Positions 12,500 to 24,534 are shown, counted from the stretch's first letter. The stretch is DNA of 64,000 nucleotides from Selaginella tamariscina (GCA_003024785.1 PUQB01000517.1:115041-179040); one strand, 5' to 3'. The notes: generated by a model from the sequence alone, not told the origin. Translations and numbers: made by a program.

Positions 12500-13690
12500 A
12501 TTCATACTCCGGGTCATTGTCAAAATCTTCCTCTTACTTGTTAGATGTATATTTCCGTATACGATTCGTATTGTTGTAAGTAAGACCGTGTTGTAGCATC
12601 CATAAGAGTGACGGTGTGTTGTCTCGTAATATCGGTAATAATATATGGTCCATACCATTTGGACTTGAATTTATGACCAATGAGTTGAAGTTTTCCTTGA
12701 TAGTGCCATACCATTTCTCCAACTCAGAATATGGGTCGTCGTTGTACTTGTCGTAATCGATTGTGGCATGCCTTAATACATTTTGTATTGCTTGTATGTT
12801 GAAAACTGCTTGCTATCGTTTCTCATCGAGTTTTTTGAGTTGTAGTAGTTTTGTTTAACTCGTTCTGCTTCTCCAATGTCGTATTCGAGTGACATCCGCA
12901 ATGATGGAATAATATACTCTATAAGCGTAATAGCTTCTAATCCGTATGTAAGTTGAAATGGAGTGAACTTTGTCGCCACTTTATATGTAGTATGGTATGC
13001 CCATAATGTTGATGGAAGTTTTTCATCCCAGTTTTTGCAATTTGTGTTTACTATCTTGGTTAATACGGTCTTCAGTATTTTATTAGTAGCCTCTGCTTGT
13101 CCATTGCCTTGCGGATAATACGCCGTGGAGACGTAATGCTTTACTAAATATTCGTTGCAAAGTACTTTGATGACATTGTTGACGAAATGAGTTCCTTGGT
13201 CACTGATAAGTTCCATTGGAGCGCCAAATCGCACTACGATATTTTCGTAGATAAACTTAGCTACACGTGTTGCGCAACAATCCCGTAATGCGATAGCTTT
13301 TGCCCATTAGTAACGTAATCCGTGAGTACCAATATATACTGATTCCTCTTGTTGCTTTTAGGATTGATTAGTCCCATAAATCCATTCCCCATTTCATAAA
13401 TGGAGCTAATGATTCCGTTGGATGTAATGGTTGAACTTGATGGTGTGGAGCTGGTTGATGTTCGTTACACTTTAAACATTTTTTAACAATATTCGATAGC
13501 ATCCTTGAATAACGTGGGCCACCATAATCCGGACTGTAATATTTTTCGTGCTGTTAATGTTCCTACGAAATGTCCACCGTGTTCCCCTGAGTGGGCTTCC
13601 CATAATACGAGCTGAACTTCTTCCATTGGCACACATCTCCTTAAGACTTCATCTTTGCCCCATTTATATAGTATACCTGACACCATGCAA
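12500..13690 (-). pseudogene. Element B integrase
   Basis: The zinc-binding N-terminus is at 13686-13483 (EAHSGEHGGHFVGTLTARK, WWPTLFKDA). The catalytic core resumes at 13234 with the second acidic position in ELISDQGTHFVNN and continues with YYPQGNGQAEATNKIL (near 13120) and LWAYHTTYKVATKFTPFQL. The first catalytic Asp region (MKWGMDL, near 13390) is broken by stops. The phrase around NGQAEATNK is diagnostic for non-chromovirus plant gypsy lineages. Dead copy. Confidence 0.75.
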
Positions 13691-15620
13691 TATGGCTTAG
13701 ATCATAAGATGAGTTATTTGCATTGTTGTGTGGTTGCATACTTATCTGGTGTTGTTCCAGTAGTTAGAAAGTGTTCAATATCTTGTAGATATCCTTTGTG
13801 ATTTCCATGTTTTGGTTGTTGTTTTGTTGTATCTGAAATAAGTTAGCATCTGGTAGTTCATCATTCACGCCAACACCTTCTGCTTCATTCGTAATACTGC
13901 TTAAGAAATCTGCTTGTTAGTGTAATTTGCCTGGTTTGTGGATGATTTGAAAGTCGAACTCCTGCAGTAATAAAAAACCAACATACTAATCTTCCTTCGA
14001 GCTTAGTCTTGCTTAATAAGTGTGTAAGAGCTTGATGATCGACAATGAATTTGACTTTGTTTGCTAGCAAATAATGTCAAAATTTCTTAGTTGCATAAAC
14101 CATTCCGAGTGCCTCCTTTTCTGTAGTCATATAATTTTCTCTGCAGGTGCTAACCGTCGACTCGTGTAATATAATGGTCGATCTTTTCCGTCTTCCTGGG
14201 TTTGTGTTAATATGCATCCGATAGCGTATGACAATGCGTCCATTTGTACATGAAACTCCTTCCGCCAATTTGGACTAGCTAATATGGGAGCCGTCATTAA
14301 TGCCTGCTTTAACAAATTAAAGCTCTGTTCGCATTGCGGATCCCATTTGAATGGTTGTGTTTTCCTCAGAAGCATAGTTAATGGCTTCGCTATTGCTGCA
14401 TAATTTTTGATAAATTTTCGATGATATCCCATTTTCTCAAGAAGCTGTCGTACTCTGCTTACGTCTTTAGGAGGTTGCATTGTTGTATGACTTTGATTTT
14501 ATCTTGATCCACCATTATTCTATCTTTGCATATAATATGCCTGACCAAAATTTCTGATCTGACGGAAAATATGCACTTCTCCGGATTAAGAGCTATATTA
14601 TTTAATTGGCATTTCCCAAAACACTTCGTTAAACAGTCCAAGTGTTTATCTTGTGCTTCATAAATGTTAAAATCATCCAAGAAAACTTTCATAAACGTGG
14701 TCAAATAATCCCAAAATGTTTCACTAACCAAACATTGGAAAGTAATGGTGCATTGCATAGTCCAAAAGGCATAACGCGATACGCATATGTACTCCAAGGA
14801 CTAATGAATGCCGTTTTTGGTTGATCCACTGGATCCACTTGTACTTGGTTATATCCTGAAAATCCATCCAAAAAGGTGTACATATCATGTCCTACTACTG
14901 TATCCAACAATTCTTCGGTGAATGGTATTGGGTACGTATCCAGCTTCGTTACATCATTCACTTTCTTATAATTGATGTAGATACGTAATTTACCATTCTT
15001 CTTTGGGATTACAACAATTGGTGATAACCATTGCGGGTTTTCAATTAGATATATGAATCCGGCATGTAATAACTTATCCACTTCTTCTCTAACTTTCGCC
15101 AAAATGTTGGATTCATTTGGTATGCTTGCTGTTTCCTAGGGAATGCATGTGATAGTAGTTCTATCTTATGGGTACAAATTGTGGGTGGAACTCCCTTAAG
15201 ATCTTCGTAACTCCAAGCAAAAAACATCTGCATTTTGACGTAATACCACTATTAGATGTCTTCGATATTCTGGCTCGAGATCAACTGCTATTTGTACTTT
15301 TCGTGGTCCATATTCACTTGTTTTAATTTCAACTTCTTCAGTCTTCTCATTCATCATAATTTTTAGTTTTTGTTGAGTCCGTATTCTTTGTTTGTGCTTT
15401 ATTTCGAATTGTAATTGTTGTTGCAGAGGTTGTTTAAACTTATCCGTCAGTTCGAGAGTATCCATATGTTGCTGTTGTTGATTACTAGTAGCTGTCTTTT
15501 CCGGGTTTTCCTCTTCTAGTGTCATTTGGTATAAATCAACTTGTGCTATCTCTACGAGGTCTGGAGTTTTTCTTCTTCCTTGTTCAAGCCGTAATGCCAG
15601 TCAAAATCCTCCATTCATAA
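13690..15620 (-). pseudogene. Element B reverse transcriptase and RNase H
   Basis: The pre-RT linker (15525-15196) contains PEYRRHLIVVLRQNADVF. RT follows at 15235-14459 (GFIYLIENPQWLSPIVVIPK, INYKKVNDVTKLDTYPIP, FLDGFSGYNQV, YRVMPFGLCNAP) with an intact catalytic FLDD (KVFLDDFNIY, near 14690). RNase H follows at 14480-13885 (FHVQMDALSYAIGCIL, EKEALGMVYATKKF, KFIVDHQALTHLLSKTKLEGRL). Frameshifts occur near 15100, 14760, 14480 and 14070. The enzyme would copy element RNA into DNA in a virus-like particle; this copy cannot. Confidence 0.8.
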
Positions 15621-15632
15621 TGGTCAAGTTGG

Positions 15633-16150
15633 TCATTTGATTGGCTTTTTTTGTTGTGTTCGAACGGCTGCTTCTTGTTCATTTTTATGGAGTACCATTT
15701 CATTGTGTTCCCAATTATGTCGTACTTTTGCATCTCTTAACCATGGTCTTCCCAGTAATATCCGGTATGGTTTGCTCGTCTGCTCGATACGTAGTATGAC
15801 CAAAGACACCTTAAACTTGATTCCTACAATTTCCATACATATAGATCTGATTATACCAATGGGTCTGACTTTCCTCTGATCAGCCATCCATACCAAGAAG
15901 GGTGCATTTTCAATAGGCCCAAGACCCAATTGTTTGCAAATCTGCTCTTCAATTATATTCACTCCTGAACCTCCATCAATAGGTATGTTCTGAATATTGT
16001 TTTTGCCGATTCGAGCCTTAATCATTGGTACTTCTTCATCCTAATCCTTCTCATCTGTAAGAACTTCCGTGGTATTCACTCCTACTTGACTTGTGTCGGT
16101 TTGAATGTTGCTCACATCCAAAGCATTTGTTATCTGCGTTCACAAAATGA
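15633..16150 (-). pseudogene. Element B protease
   Basis: Retropepsin-like reading at 16025-15633: the active-site region is NIPIDGGSGVNIIEE (DGG in place of the usual DTG/DSG), then a flap-like region and YRILLGRPWLRDAKV, the conserved second half seen in plant gypsy proteases. The frame continues upstream to 16150 with a TGA and a TAG. At 16150 it meets the left end of element D. Its phase equals the phase of the gag frame on the other side of D. Confidence 0.75.
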
Positions 16151-16176
16151 TGCAAGTTGTAACTAAAATGGGCATG
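16151..16176 (+). repeat. Element D left TIR with TSD TGCA
   Basis: TGCA (16151-16154) is followed by the 22-bp TIR starting AGTTGTAACTAAAATGGG. It pairs with 30279-30304 in inverse orientation, differing at two positions (16155 and 16168). Confidence 0.8.
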
Positions 16177-16656
16177 GCTATAGTCCCATTTCCTAATAAT
16201 TAGCAATTTTAGCTATTTAATTAGCATTTTCTAATATTAAAGGAATATTCTTTAGAATATATGTTTGAAAAGAGAATATTCTTTAGAATATTCTATTTTG
16301 TATTCTACCCTTTAATAAATTATAGCATTCATTGAACAAAAATTAATAACATTATAAAAGTAGAATGTATTAAATTATATAATATATTGCCTAATATAAC
16401 AATTAAGGAAGAGCATAAGAGGTACATTATATAAATATTGATGTTGTTATTAAAATATTAATATTTAAATATAACATTATTAATTAAAAATTTGTAGTAG
16501 TAATAATATATATATAAAATCCTATAATAATATAGTCAATCTTCCATATCATTTTTTAAATTTATATAGTTAAGTATACAATTTGGTACTATTATTAAAG
16601 AGTTTATAATAATTATGAATATTAAATATATGATATTTTATAATTTTGTAATTGCT
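16177..16656. other. Element D left subterminal AT-rich region
   Basis: Strongly AT-rich, without coding potential. It holds several GAATATTC-type motifs (16246-16300, for example ggaatattctttagaatat twice). Similar GAATATTC motifs occur near the right end (30109-30140), so they may be subterminal binding sites. The 3' end and polyadenylation region of gene 1 should lie here. Confidence 0.5.
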
Positions 16657-19600
16657 TTAAGCTTCAGAAAACATACATTCCCTTGCAGTTTTGTTAATCG
16701 TGACTTTATCAACGCTTCTTGACATCCACCCATATCGAATGGATTTAACATTTATAAAACATGCTGGGTCTTTTTGATTGGGAGACCATGTTTTCTCTAG
16801 GCATCCATTATATCTTTCGCTCTCCTTCTCGTGTCGCCTTTTTTGTGGTTTGAACCATGCAACCTTAACAATACTATTTTTTGTGATTACTTCAGGTGTG
16901 TCGATAATTTGACCCATCCAAATAGGCTGATTATATGACGCATCTGGAGTAATGAGAACCATCATTAGTTTTTGAAGATCCTTGCAGCAATCAAAGTATG
17001 CTTTAGGTTTTTGGTTCCTTTGTCCAACAAAGTGTGGGGTTTGCACTTCCACATCACTACTGGCTTCTATGTCGTCTGTGCTCAGTGATGTCATTTCAAT
17101 CTCCTCTCGCCACCTTGTTTTAGGCCAGAAAGGGTGTTGCAATTCTGTACTTGTGACAGTAGGCCCTTCCAACTCTCGAACAACAGTCTCCCAATAGTTG
17201 ACCACATGCTTATATAGTTCTGAGTAACCAGTTGCCTTATCAGAATTCTTTGGCATCGATTTTTGAACCCATGCCACATATTTTTTGATGCCATCAATAA
17301 TAACCTCTTGTTCCTTGAGCTGGGCACTCAATGGAATAGGGTCTGGTTGTCCTTCTGGGAGAAGTGGCTTTCCATCCTCTCCACTTTTGAAGAGCATTAA
17401 GCCCTCTTTCGGTAACCACTCCTGCTCTGATGGCCGTAACTTGTACTGCATAATAGGTATACCATCTCGTATGGAGAAAAAGAATTGTAGCGGCACAAGG
17501 TGACCAACTAAAGAATCACTCCCTTCTTTTATATACTCCTTGAGAAATTTTTTGAAGTCTGGCACCTCAGTCACAAGCAAAGCACAACTTTTTTTGGAGA
17601 TGCAATTTTCAAAAAGATTCATCATATGCGGTAAGGTAAGTGCACTTGTCCTTTTTGTAGAGTTGGAGACCTTGCTGAAGAACGCATCAATATCTTCATG
17701 AGTGTGACCAACCATAAGGAAACTGAGCGTGATTGTTTCAAACACACCTTTGGCAACAAGCATTGACAAGTATGCTAGCACATATCTAGAAAATAAAAGT
17801 AAGTATGAGCTTGAGAAACCCTTAAGTAAAATGATTTACCTATTTTTGTTCTCGCCTGCACAATTATCCATCTGTAAAAGCAAATGACGAGGAAGCTTAT
17901 TTGATGTTGAGGACACATGTACACTATTTGAGCTAGATCCCTCCACTGAACCTGAACTCTCAACAGGGCCATCTGTTTTTTGTGCAGGTTGCTGACAATG
18001 CCTCTCATATTCCCAAGTAGCCTCAAGTGCAGACGTGTTCATGAGAGCATTATGTAAAGGTTGAAGGTGTTGTTTCTTCACTTTGAGATCACTGATAGGA
18101 TTTGTCTGTGAGTGGGCTTCAAGGTTTCTGAAACACATGGCTAACGACCCAATAGTGAAATTGGAGTCGCTAGACCAATGTGGAAGTGAAAAGTGTCCAT
18201 ATGACTCACAACCGTGTCCATGTGTTAGCACACCTGTTAAAGAAATCGGAAGTTTCATGACATTTCCAAGGCACTTTGGTGTTGCAAAGAGCTTTGGAAT
18301 GCTGGTCTTTGAATGATCCATCTTGTCATGGATCAAGCACAGGTACTCTGATGGGCGTGACACAGAAAGCATGCGGTGTGCATAGTACTGAGACCGACAA
18401 GTTTGTTGTGCAATCATGTGGGCCTCCATCTTCCTTTGAATGGTAGTGATCTCCACCAAGGTTTTTGCACAAGCCTCTGCAGCCTTCAATGATGTACAAG
18501 TGTCACACTTAGAAAAGCTAGAGTGTTTTGCAATCTCCACATCCTTAAAATGAGTATTCCATATGTTGTTGAAGGTACCAGTGCAGATTGCTTGGAGCCC
18601 CATCAAACTGAGGCACTTGTTCACATGTTCACACAGTTTCAATTGAGTGTAGATTGAAGGTAAAACCTTGAGATTTTCCCTGACCCCTGCATTTGTGGTT
18701 CGGCATTTGTGAGGCATCCTGTCTGCATTTGCTTCCACAAAAGCCTTGAGTATCTCTATGGCTGCCATGATGTGAGAGCGGGTTTTGACCAAGCCAGTGT
18801 TCCCATGAACTGAGGTTCGCGCTCCATCTAGCCACTCATCCCTCCGACGGTAGAACGTGGTCTTTGGGATCCCGTATATACTGTACCAAGCTTTGAAGCA
18901 GATGGCCACCTTATTAAATACCATGGATGTACTCTGATAACCTGTGTCCGAGGCCATTCCATCAATACACCCAGTTAGTGCAGCATATACAAACTCATGC
19001 CTTTGCTTTTGGGTGAGCATACGAAAGACATGTCTACATTGGGTAATTTCATTCCGGTCTGCCATCTGACAACACTTCTTCTTGCAACAGTCAATCGTGG
19101 AAATGCTCGTAACACTTTCGGAAGATGTAGGATCCATCTTTACCCTCTTGCTGAAACTTGCAGGGGAAGATCTACAACCCATGAATCGCCTTTTTCTTAC
19201 AATAGGACCAATGCAAGGAACCTCTTCAAATATGAGTTGTTCTTCCGGGTTGTTATTATTGAAATCCAACCCAGAATATGTTGAACCATCTTGCCGTCTT
19301 AATTCAGATGTTCGCCACCTCACGAGGGATCCAGGATACAATGTGCCATTAGGTGAAACCTCTGTCACAACTACACCCACGAAGTCGGACCCTAGTTTCT
19401 CTTCTGACACTGCTTCCATTGGATTTATAGCTGTGATGATGCCTCTTCCGACTTCAATCTCACGAAGAAAGAGAATCACCTCATCCATCACAGCAGGCAA
19501 GCCATCATCTGGTAAACTCGTGCTACTATTTGTTTGTGACTCTGCATATTTTGTGTCAGCCTTGACTTCATCCAAATTCCACAATACAGGAGAACCCTCC

Positions 19601-19776
19601 TCAAATTCCATTCCCAGAACCTCAACATGCTTGAAAATGGTGTTCACCCATACGTACACACAAGATCCTTGGGAAATATTGTGACATGATGCATTATTAT
19701 CTCGAACTTCCACAGTTCCAGTGCCAACTATCTCGTTGTTCCGAAGAAGACATACTTTATCTCCAGTATTAAACAT
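16657..19776 (-). CDS. Element D gene 1: putative DD(E/D) transposase, 1021 aa, two exons
   Basis: Exon 1 is 19776-17840 and exon 2 is 17785-16657; joined they give 1021 residues with no stop. The ATG at 19776 is the first after a predicted splice acceptor (19783). Residues 5-55 and about 98-150 are two related beta-rich modules (GDKVCLLRNNEIVGTGTV; EVILFLREIEVGRGII). A Cys-rich stretch (CCKKKCC, about 230-247), a helix-turn-helix-like segment (about 290-315) and a CxxC (424-427) follow. Candidate catalytic residues are D484 or D487 (IHDKMDHSK), D637 (LQMDNCAGENKN) and E676/D679 (GHTHEDIDAFF), with spacing fitting an RNase H-fold transposase. The DNCAGENKN plus GHTHEDID signature matches proteins I recall as DUF7869. 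Probable role: acting on the D ends in the nucleus. Intact over 3 kb, unlike its neighbours. Confidence 0.75.
17786..17839 (-). other. Intron of gene 1 (54 nt)
   Basis: On the minus strand the intron begins GTAAATC and ends TTTTCTAG. Splicing joins ...NKN-R to YVLAYLSML exactly within the catalytic DNCAGENKN block. The intron length is divisible by three but holds a stop, so splicing is required for the full protein. Confidence 0.85.
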
Positions 19777-19782
19777 ATTGTC

Positions 19783-21110
19783 CTGCACATAAATAATTGT
19801 ATTATTTATGATATCTGTTTATGCAATATTTTTAAGAAATCTGAATTACGGTTACTTAATAATATGCATATGCAATAATACATAATTATGTTTAGAGATA
19901 ATATCTCATGTTTGATTAATACAACTGATGGGCGGGATTAATCCCGCCCACGAATCCCTCCGACGAGGAACGGTCGGCGGGATTAATCCCGCCGCCGACT
20001 CAACCCCTTCGGAGAGAGTCGGCGGGATTAATCCCGCCTTGGACTCCCTCCGACAAGGAAGAGCCGGCGGGATTAATCCCGCCGCCTCTTCCTCCTCGGG
20101 GGGAGTCCGGCGGGATTAATCCCGCCGACTCTCTCCGACGAGGAAGGGAGTCCGGCGGGATTAATCCCGCCGCCGACTCAACCCCTTCGGAGAGAGTCGG
20201 CGGGATTAATCCCGCCTTGGACTCCCTCCGACAAGGAAGAGCCGGCGGGATTAATCCCGCCGCCTCTTCCTCCTCGGGGGGAGTCCGGCGGGATTAATCC
20301 CGCCGACTCTCTCCGACGAGGAAGGGAGTCCGGCGGGATTAATCCCGCCGACTCATCCTCGCCGGAGAGAGTCGGCGGGATTAATCCCGCCGGACTCCCT
20401 TCCTCGTCGGAGGAAGAGGCGGCGGGATTAATCCCGCCGGCTCTTCCTTGTCGGAGGGAGTCCAAGGCGGGATTAATCCCGCCCACAATTCTTACGACGG
20501 GGAATGGGTGGCGGGATTAAACCCGCACATAACTCTCTCCAAAACTATGATTTCAAAGAGATCTCGGGATAAATCCTGTCCCCAAATCTTTAAAACAGTG
20601 AAGTGGTGGCGAGATTAATCCCGCCACCCCTTCCCTGCCTCCTAAAATGGTTGGCGGGATTAATCCCGCCGACAACTCTTTCTAATAAATTCTGGTAACT
20701 CTTCATCAGTTGAGAAGGTTATCGACGGGATTAATCCCGCCACTCTTTTTCAGTGGCGGAGAAGCATTGCCCGGGAGATGGTGGCGGGATTAATCCCGCC
20801 ACTTCTTCAAAGAGGCGAAAAAGAAATGGCCGGATTAATCCCGCCGCCCCGGTTAACCTAGAATATTAAGTTAAAAGGATATTTAAACGTGATAAATCCC
20901 TAACGGAATATATTATAATCCTAATGCATTTCTAAACCCCTAAATTGTAATTTTAAGAGAGAATGTAAGAGAGTGAATCTTAATAAGTATTTTTAAATTT
21001 GTTTATAATACTTACTTGTAAACAGCACTGAAGGCGCCGTGCTTTCCTATAAAGAATAGCACCCAATTTAATCTCGCTCCTGAGATGATCACTATGAAGA
21101 AAAAAGAAGA
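19783..21110 (-). promoter_or_regulatory. Predicted leader exon and leader intron of gene 1
   Basis: On the minus strand a splice acceptor TTATGTGCAG ends at 19783, seven bases upstream of the ATG codon. A good donor, CAA/GTAAGTATT, lies at 21015. The implied 1233-nt leader intron (19783-21015) holds the whole of palindrome array 1. Upstream of the donor the minus strand has TTCTTTATAGG at about 21047-21057, which could be a TATA box for a short leader exon ending at 21016. No coding capacity is needed in the leader. The splice sites are seen; their use is inferred. Confidence 0.4.
19930..20850. repeat. Palindrome array 1 (about 19 copies)
   Basis: The unit is the 18-bp perfect palindrome GGCGGGATTAATCCCGCC, often extended to 20-22 bp. 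Copies are spaced about 40-60 bp centre to centre. A 178-bp block with four palindromes is tandemly repeated (19976-20153 and 20154-20331). It is followed by inverted versions of the same spacers (20395-20470). Many spacers also have GACTC...GAGTC arms, giving further hairpins. From 20500 rightwards the copies are more degenerate (GGCGAGATTAATCCCGCC, GACGGGATTAATCCCGCC). The array is GC-rich inside an AT-rich element. Confidence 0.95.
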
Positions 21111-21770
21111 TCTAAAGAGTGAAAAATACAGAAATGAAGAAACCCTTGCCGGAGAAAGAACCAGATCTGAATTTGAGTGGGAAATTAAATGCATTTTCAA
21201 ATTTACATGTCAGACCGACAATACATATGTCAGAAATTCAAATTTTTTAAAAAGAACAGAAAATAAAATTTAAGATGAGTTGACACAAATATCCGACACT
21301 CTGACATATATACTCTCCAGTTCCAATGAGTATTTTAAAATTGCATTTAATGTTATTCAAGTGATTCAAGCTGTTTAATATTACGAAATTTTAGACTATA
21401 TTCTACATTCTTAGTATTCAAGTATATTTATATTATATATATATATAAATATATACTTATACAATAAATAAATTGATATATTATTATGTATCATTTAAAA
21501 TATATTCATAGTCTGTTTATTATTATTATTTTCTTAATTACTCGAGTATTTAGTTTTCATTTCCTAGTATCAATGGGATATTCTTTAATATTTTATTAAT
21601 ATTTGAAGAATATTCTAATATTAAACCTGATTATCATAATTAAATTAGTCTTGTTCTTAATTATTGCAGTAATTATTCTACATTTGTATATATTAATGGG
21701 ATTTTCTCAATTAATTTGTTATTATTTCAAGAATATTCATGTGTTAAACCTTATTATCAATATTAAATTA
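20851..21770. other. AT-rich spacer right of array 1
   Basis: AT-rich with no clear gene. It contains the presumed leader exon of gene 1 (about 21016-21110, minus) and a run of modules that recur further right: tattatgtatcatttaaaa at 21482-21500 and ttaatgggatattct at 21570-21590 each reappear near 21900-22170. Confidence 0.5.
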
Positions 21771-22188
21771 ATACACACTATGAACATATTTTAAATTATA
21801 CATAATAATACATCATTTTATCTAATATATAGTCATATATAGTTTTAATAATATATATATTAATATCATTTCCTTAATTACTTGAGTAATTAATCTTCTT
21901 TATATTAATGGGATATTCTTTATTATTTTCTTATTATTCCAAGAATATTCCAATATTAAACATGATTATGATAATTAATTTAGTTAATTATTTGAGTACT
22001 TAATTTACATTTGTATATATTAATGGGATTTTCTCAATTAATTTCTTATTATTTCAAGAATATTTCAATGTTAAACCTTTTTATCAATATTAAATTAATA
22101 TATATTATTAAAACTATATATGGCTATATATTAGATAAAATCATATATTATTATGTATAATTTAAAATATGTTCCTAGTGTGTTTATT
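21771..22188. repeat. Large AT-rich inverted repeat with about 90-bp arms
   Basis: The arm at about 21771-21862 is the near-perfect reverse complement of about 22095-22185 (for example ATTTTAAATTATACATAATA on one side, its complement on the other). The loop of about 230 bp contains direct repeats of TTAATGGGATTTTCTCAATT-like modules (21697-21716 and 22019-22038 in the flanks, and a variant at 21907). It lies near the centre of element D, between the two divergent genes. Confidence 0.75.
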
Positions 22189-23160
22189 AATTTTATTTTC
22201 TTAATTATTCGATGTTTGTTTTGCACACATATATAAACACAATCATAAATTTACACACGCATTACAAGAACTTACAAAAACACATATGCACACACATGCA
22301 CAACCCTAAACCAAACTGAAGAAATATGTTGCTTCTTTATTGAAAACATCATGTTCAACGCATGTATGATATATGTACTCAATCTGTGTATATGTAACAC
22401 ATTGAATTTACATGTGTAATATTTATATTAAGCTTGTTGGGAGCAAACCCTAAACCCTAAACCCTAAACCCTAAACCCTAATATGTAACACAATGAATTT
22501 ACTCATGTAATATGTATGTATGTCTGTGTGTATACACGTGTGCATGTATATATGTGTACTCTGTATGTATATATGTGTACTCTGTATGTATATATGTGTA
22601 CTTTCTGTCTTCTCTCATACATACACACCATGCATGATCCATGTTAATATGTACTGTCTCTCTTCTCTCAAACATACACACCATGCATGATCTATAATAT
22701 GTACTCGGTCTCTCTAATATTATGTACTAATATGTATGTATGTCTGTGTGTATAATACACACCATGCATGATCCATATTAATATGTACTGTCTCTCTTCT
22801 CTCATATACTATGTATGTATATCTGTGTATAATATGTGTAAGTATATATGTGTACTAATATATGCAATGTGTACAAAAATAATTTTTCAACACTCTCTCT
22901 TCTCTCATACATACACACCATGCATGATCCATCCTAAATCCAAAACCCTAAACCCTAAACCCTAAACCCATGTAATATGTGTGTATGTCTGTGTGTATAC
23001 ACGTGTGTATGTATATATTATGTGTATTAATATATGCAATGTGTACACATGAAACTTTAACACTCTCATGGACACACACATGTTAAATCCCTGCATGATT
23101 TATATTTTTGAGGTGTATGTGATACACCCACACACACGCACGCGCTAATAATATAATGAA
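22189..23160. repeat. Central repeat block with telomere-type heptamers
   Basis: Two runs of AAACCCT lie at 22445-22479 (five units) and 22943-22969 (about four units). Around them, a module with tctgtgtgtatacacgtgtg and cataccatgcatgatcc-type phrases recurs at about 22515-22690, 22735-22800 and 22900-23060. CA/TG-rich simple sequence fills the rest. No gene seen. Confidence 0.8.
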
Positions 23161-23336
23161 AGAATATTCGTTTAGGGCGAATCTATATTTTATTCTTTTT
23201 AGGGTTTAAGTATATTCTCAGAAGGAATATTCTATTAGGGTTGATATATATATTTAATTCCTTTAGGGTTTAGGTATATTCTTAGGGTTTCAAGAGGCGG
23301 CGGCTGTGAAATCGGCGGCGGCGGCTGTGCACACAG
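23161..23336 (+). promoter_or_regulatory. Telo-box cluster and predicted leader exon of gene 2
   Basis: Several TTAGGGTTT-type boxes stand here (about 23170-23300: tttaggg, ttttagggttt, attagggttg, ctttagggttt, cttagggttt). Telo-boxes of this kind are common in plant promoters. A GCGGCGGCT-rich segment (23296-23336) then ends at a good donor, CACAG/GTGAGATC (23337). A matching acceptor TTTTGCAG ends at 26552, just before gene 2. The implied 3.2-kb leader intron would contain the microsatellites and array 2. Sites are seen; use is inferred. Confidence 0.4.
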
Positions 23337-23344
23337 GTGAGATC

Positions 23345-23375
<31 letters not shown>

Positions 23376-23619
23376 ATATGTATAGGAGTGTGCGTATAAT
23401 TTTATTTATTAGTTTTATCTCTCGCACACACACGCACACTCCTGTGTATGTATATGTGTGTGGGTGTGTGTTTGTTTATCTGTATGATTTATTTGTTTCG
23501 CTCACACACGCATACACACGATATACATATACACATATATATATATATATACCTATATACATATATACATACATATATTATGTGTACCAGTATCTGTAAA
23601 TTTTTTTTATTGATCTTGC

Positions 23620-23682
<63 letters not shown>

Positions 23683-23744
23683 GTGTACCAGTATCTGTAA
23701 ATTTTTTTTTATTGATCTATCTCTCCCACACACACGCGCACTGC

Positions 23745-23822
<78 letters not shown>

Positions 23823-24454
23823 CAATGCATATTAACAAATAGTATACAACACTAGTTTATATATATGCTTATATATTCATATGGGTTATATATCTATATA
23901 CACACATATATATATGTGTGTGTTTTTGTATAATTTTATTTATTTATTAGTTTTATCTCTCGCACACACACGCACACTCCTGTGTATGTATATTGTGTGT
24001 GTGTGTGTTTGTTTATCTGTATGATTTTATTTGTTTCGCTCACACACGCATACACACAATATACATATACACATATATATATACCTATATACATATATAC
24101 ATACATACAACACTAGTTTATATATATGCTTATATATTCACAGACTCTCTCTCTTTCTCTATAGATTATATATCTATATACACACATATATATGTGTGTG
24201 TTTATCTGTATAATTTTATTTATTTATTAGTTTTATCTTTCGCACACACACGCACACTCCTGTGTATATATATATGTGTGTGTGTGTGTTTGTTTATCTG
24301 TATGATTTTATTTGTTTCGCTCACACGCATACACACGATATACATATACACACATATATATACCTATGTACACACATATATTAGGTGTACCAGTACTGTA
24401 TAATTTTATTTATTTATCTATCTCTTGCACACACACGTACACTCCTATACATAC

Positions 24455-24485
<31 letters not shown>

Positions 24486-24530
24486 CACACACATATATAT
24501 ATGTGTGTGTTTTTATCTCGCTAAGCCCCT
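23337..24530. repeat. CA/TG/TA microsatellite block with larger tandem units
   Basis: (TG)n, (CA)n and (TA)n runs, the longest at 23620-23680 and 23750-23820. A larger unit with tttatctgtatgatttta, then tttcgctcacac and tacctatatacatatatac-like phrases occurs at about 23450-23600, 23990-24120 and 24280-24390. Long open frames over this block are artefacts of the dinucleotide repeats. Confidence 0.9.
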
Positions 24531-24534
24531 CGAG

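Noticed and set aside
19928-20486. Open frames reading GGINPA / AGLIPP repeats on both strands across the palindrome arrays (also 24425-25947)
   Set aside because: The palindrome has no stop in several frames and reads similarly on both strands, so long frames appear on either strand. Spacers are not kept in phase and have no protein-like pattern.
22445-22969. True telomere or chromosome end
   Set aside because: Only four to five heptamers per run, with ordinary sequence on both sides inside element D.
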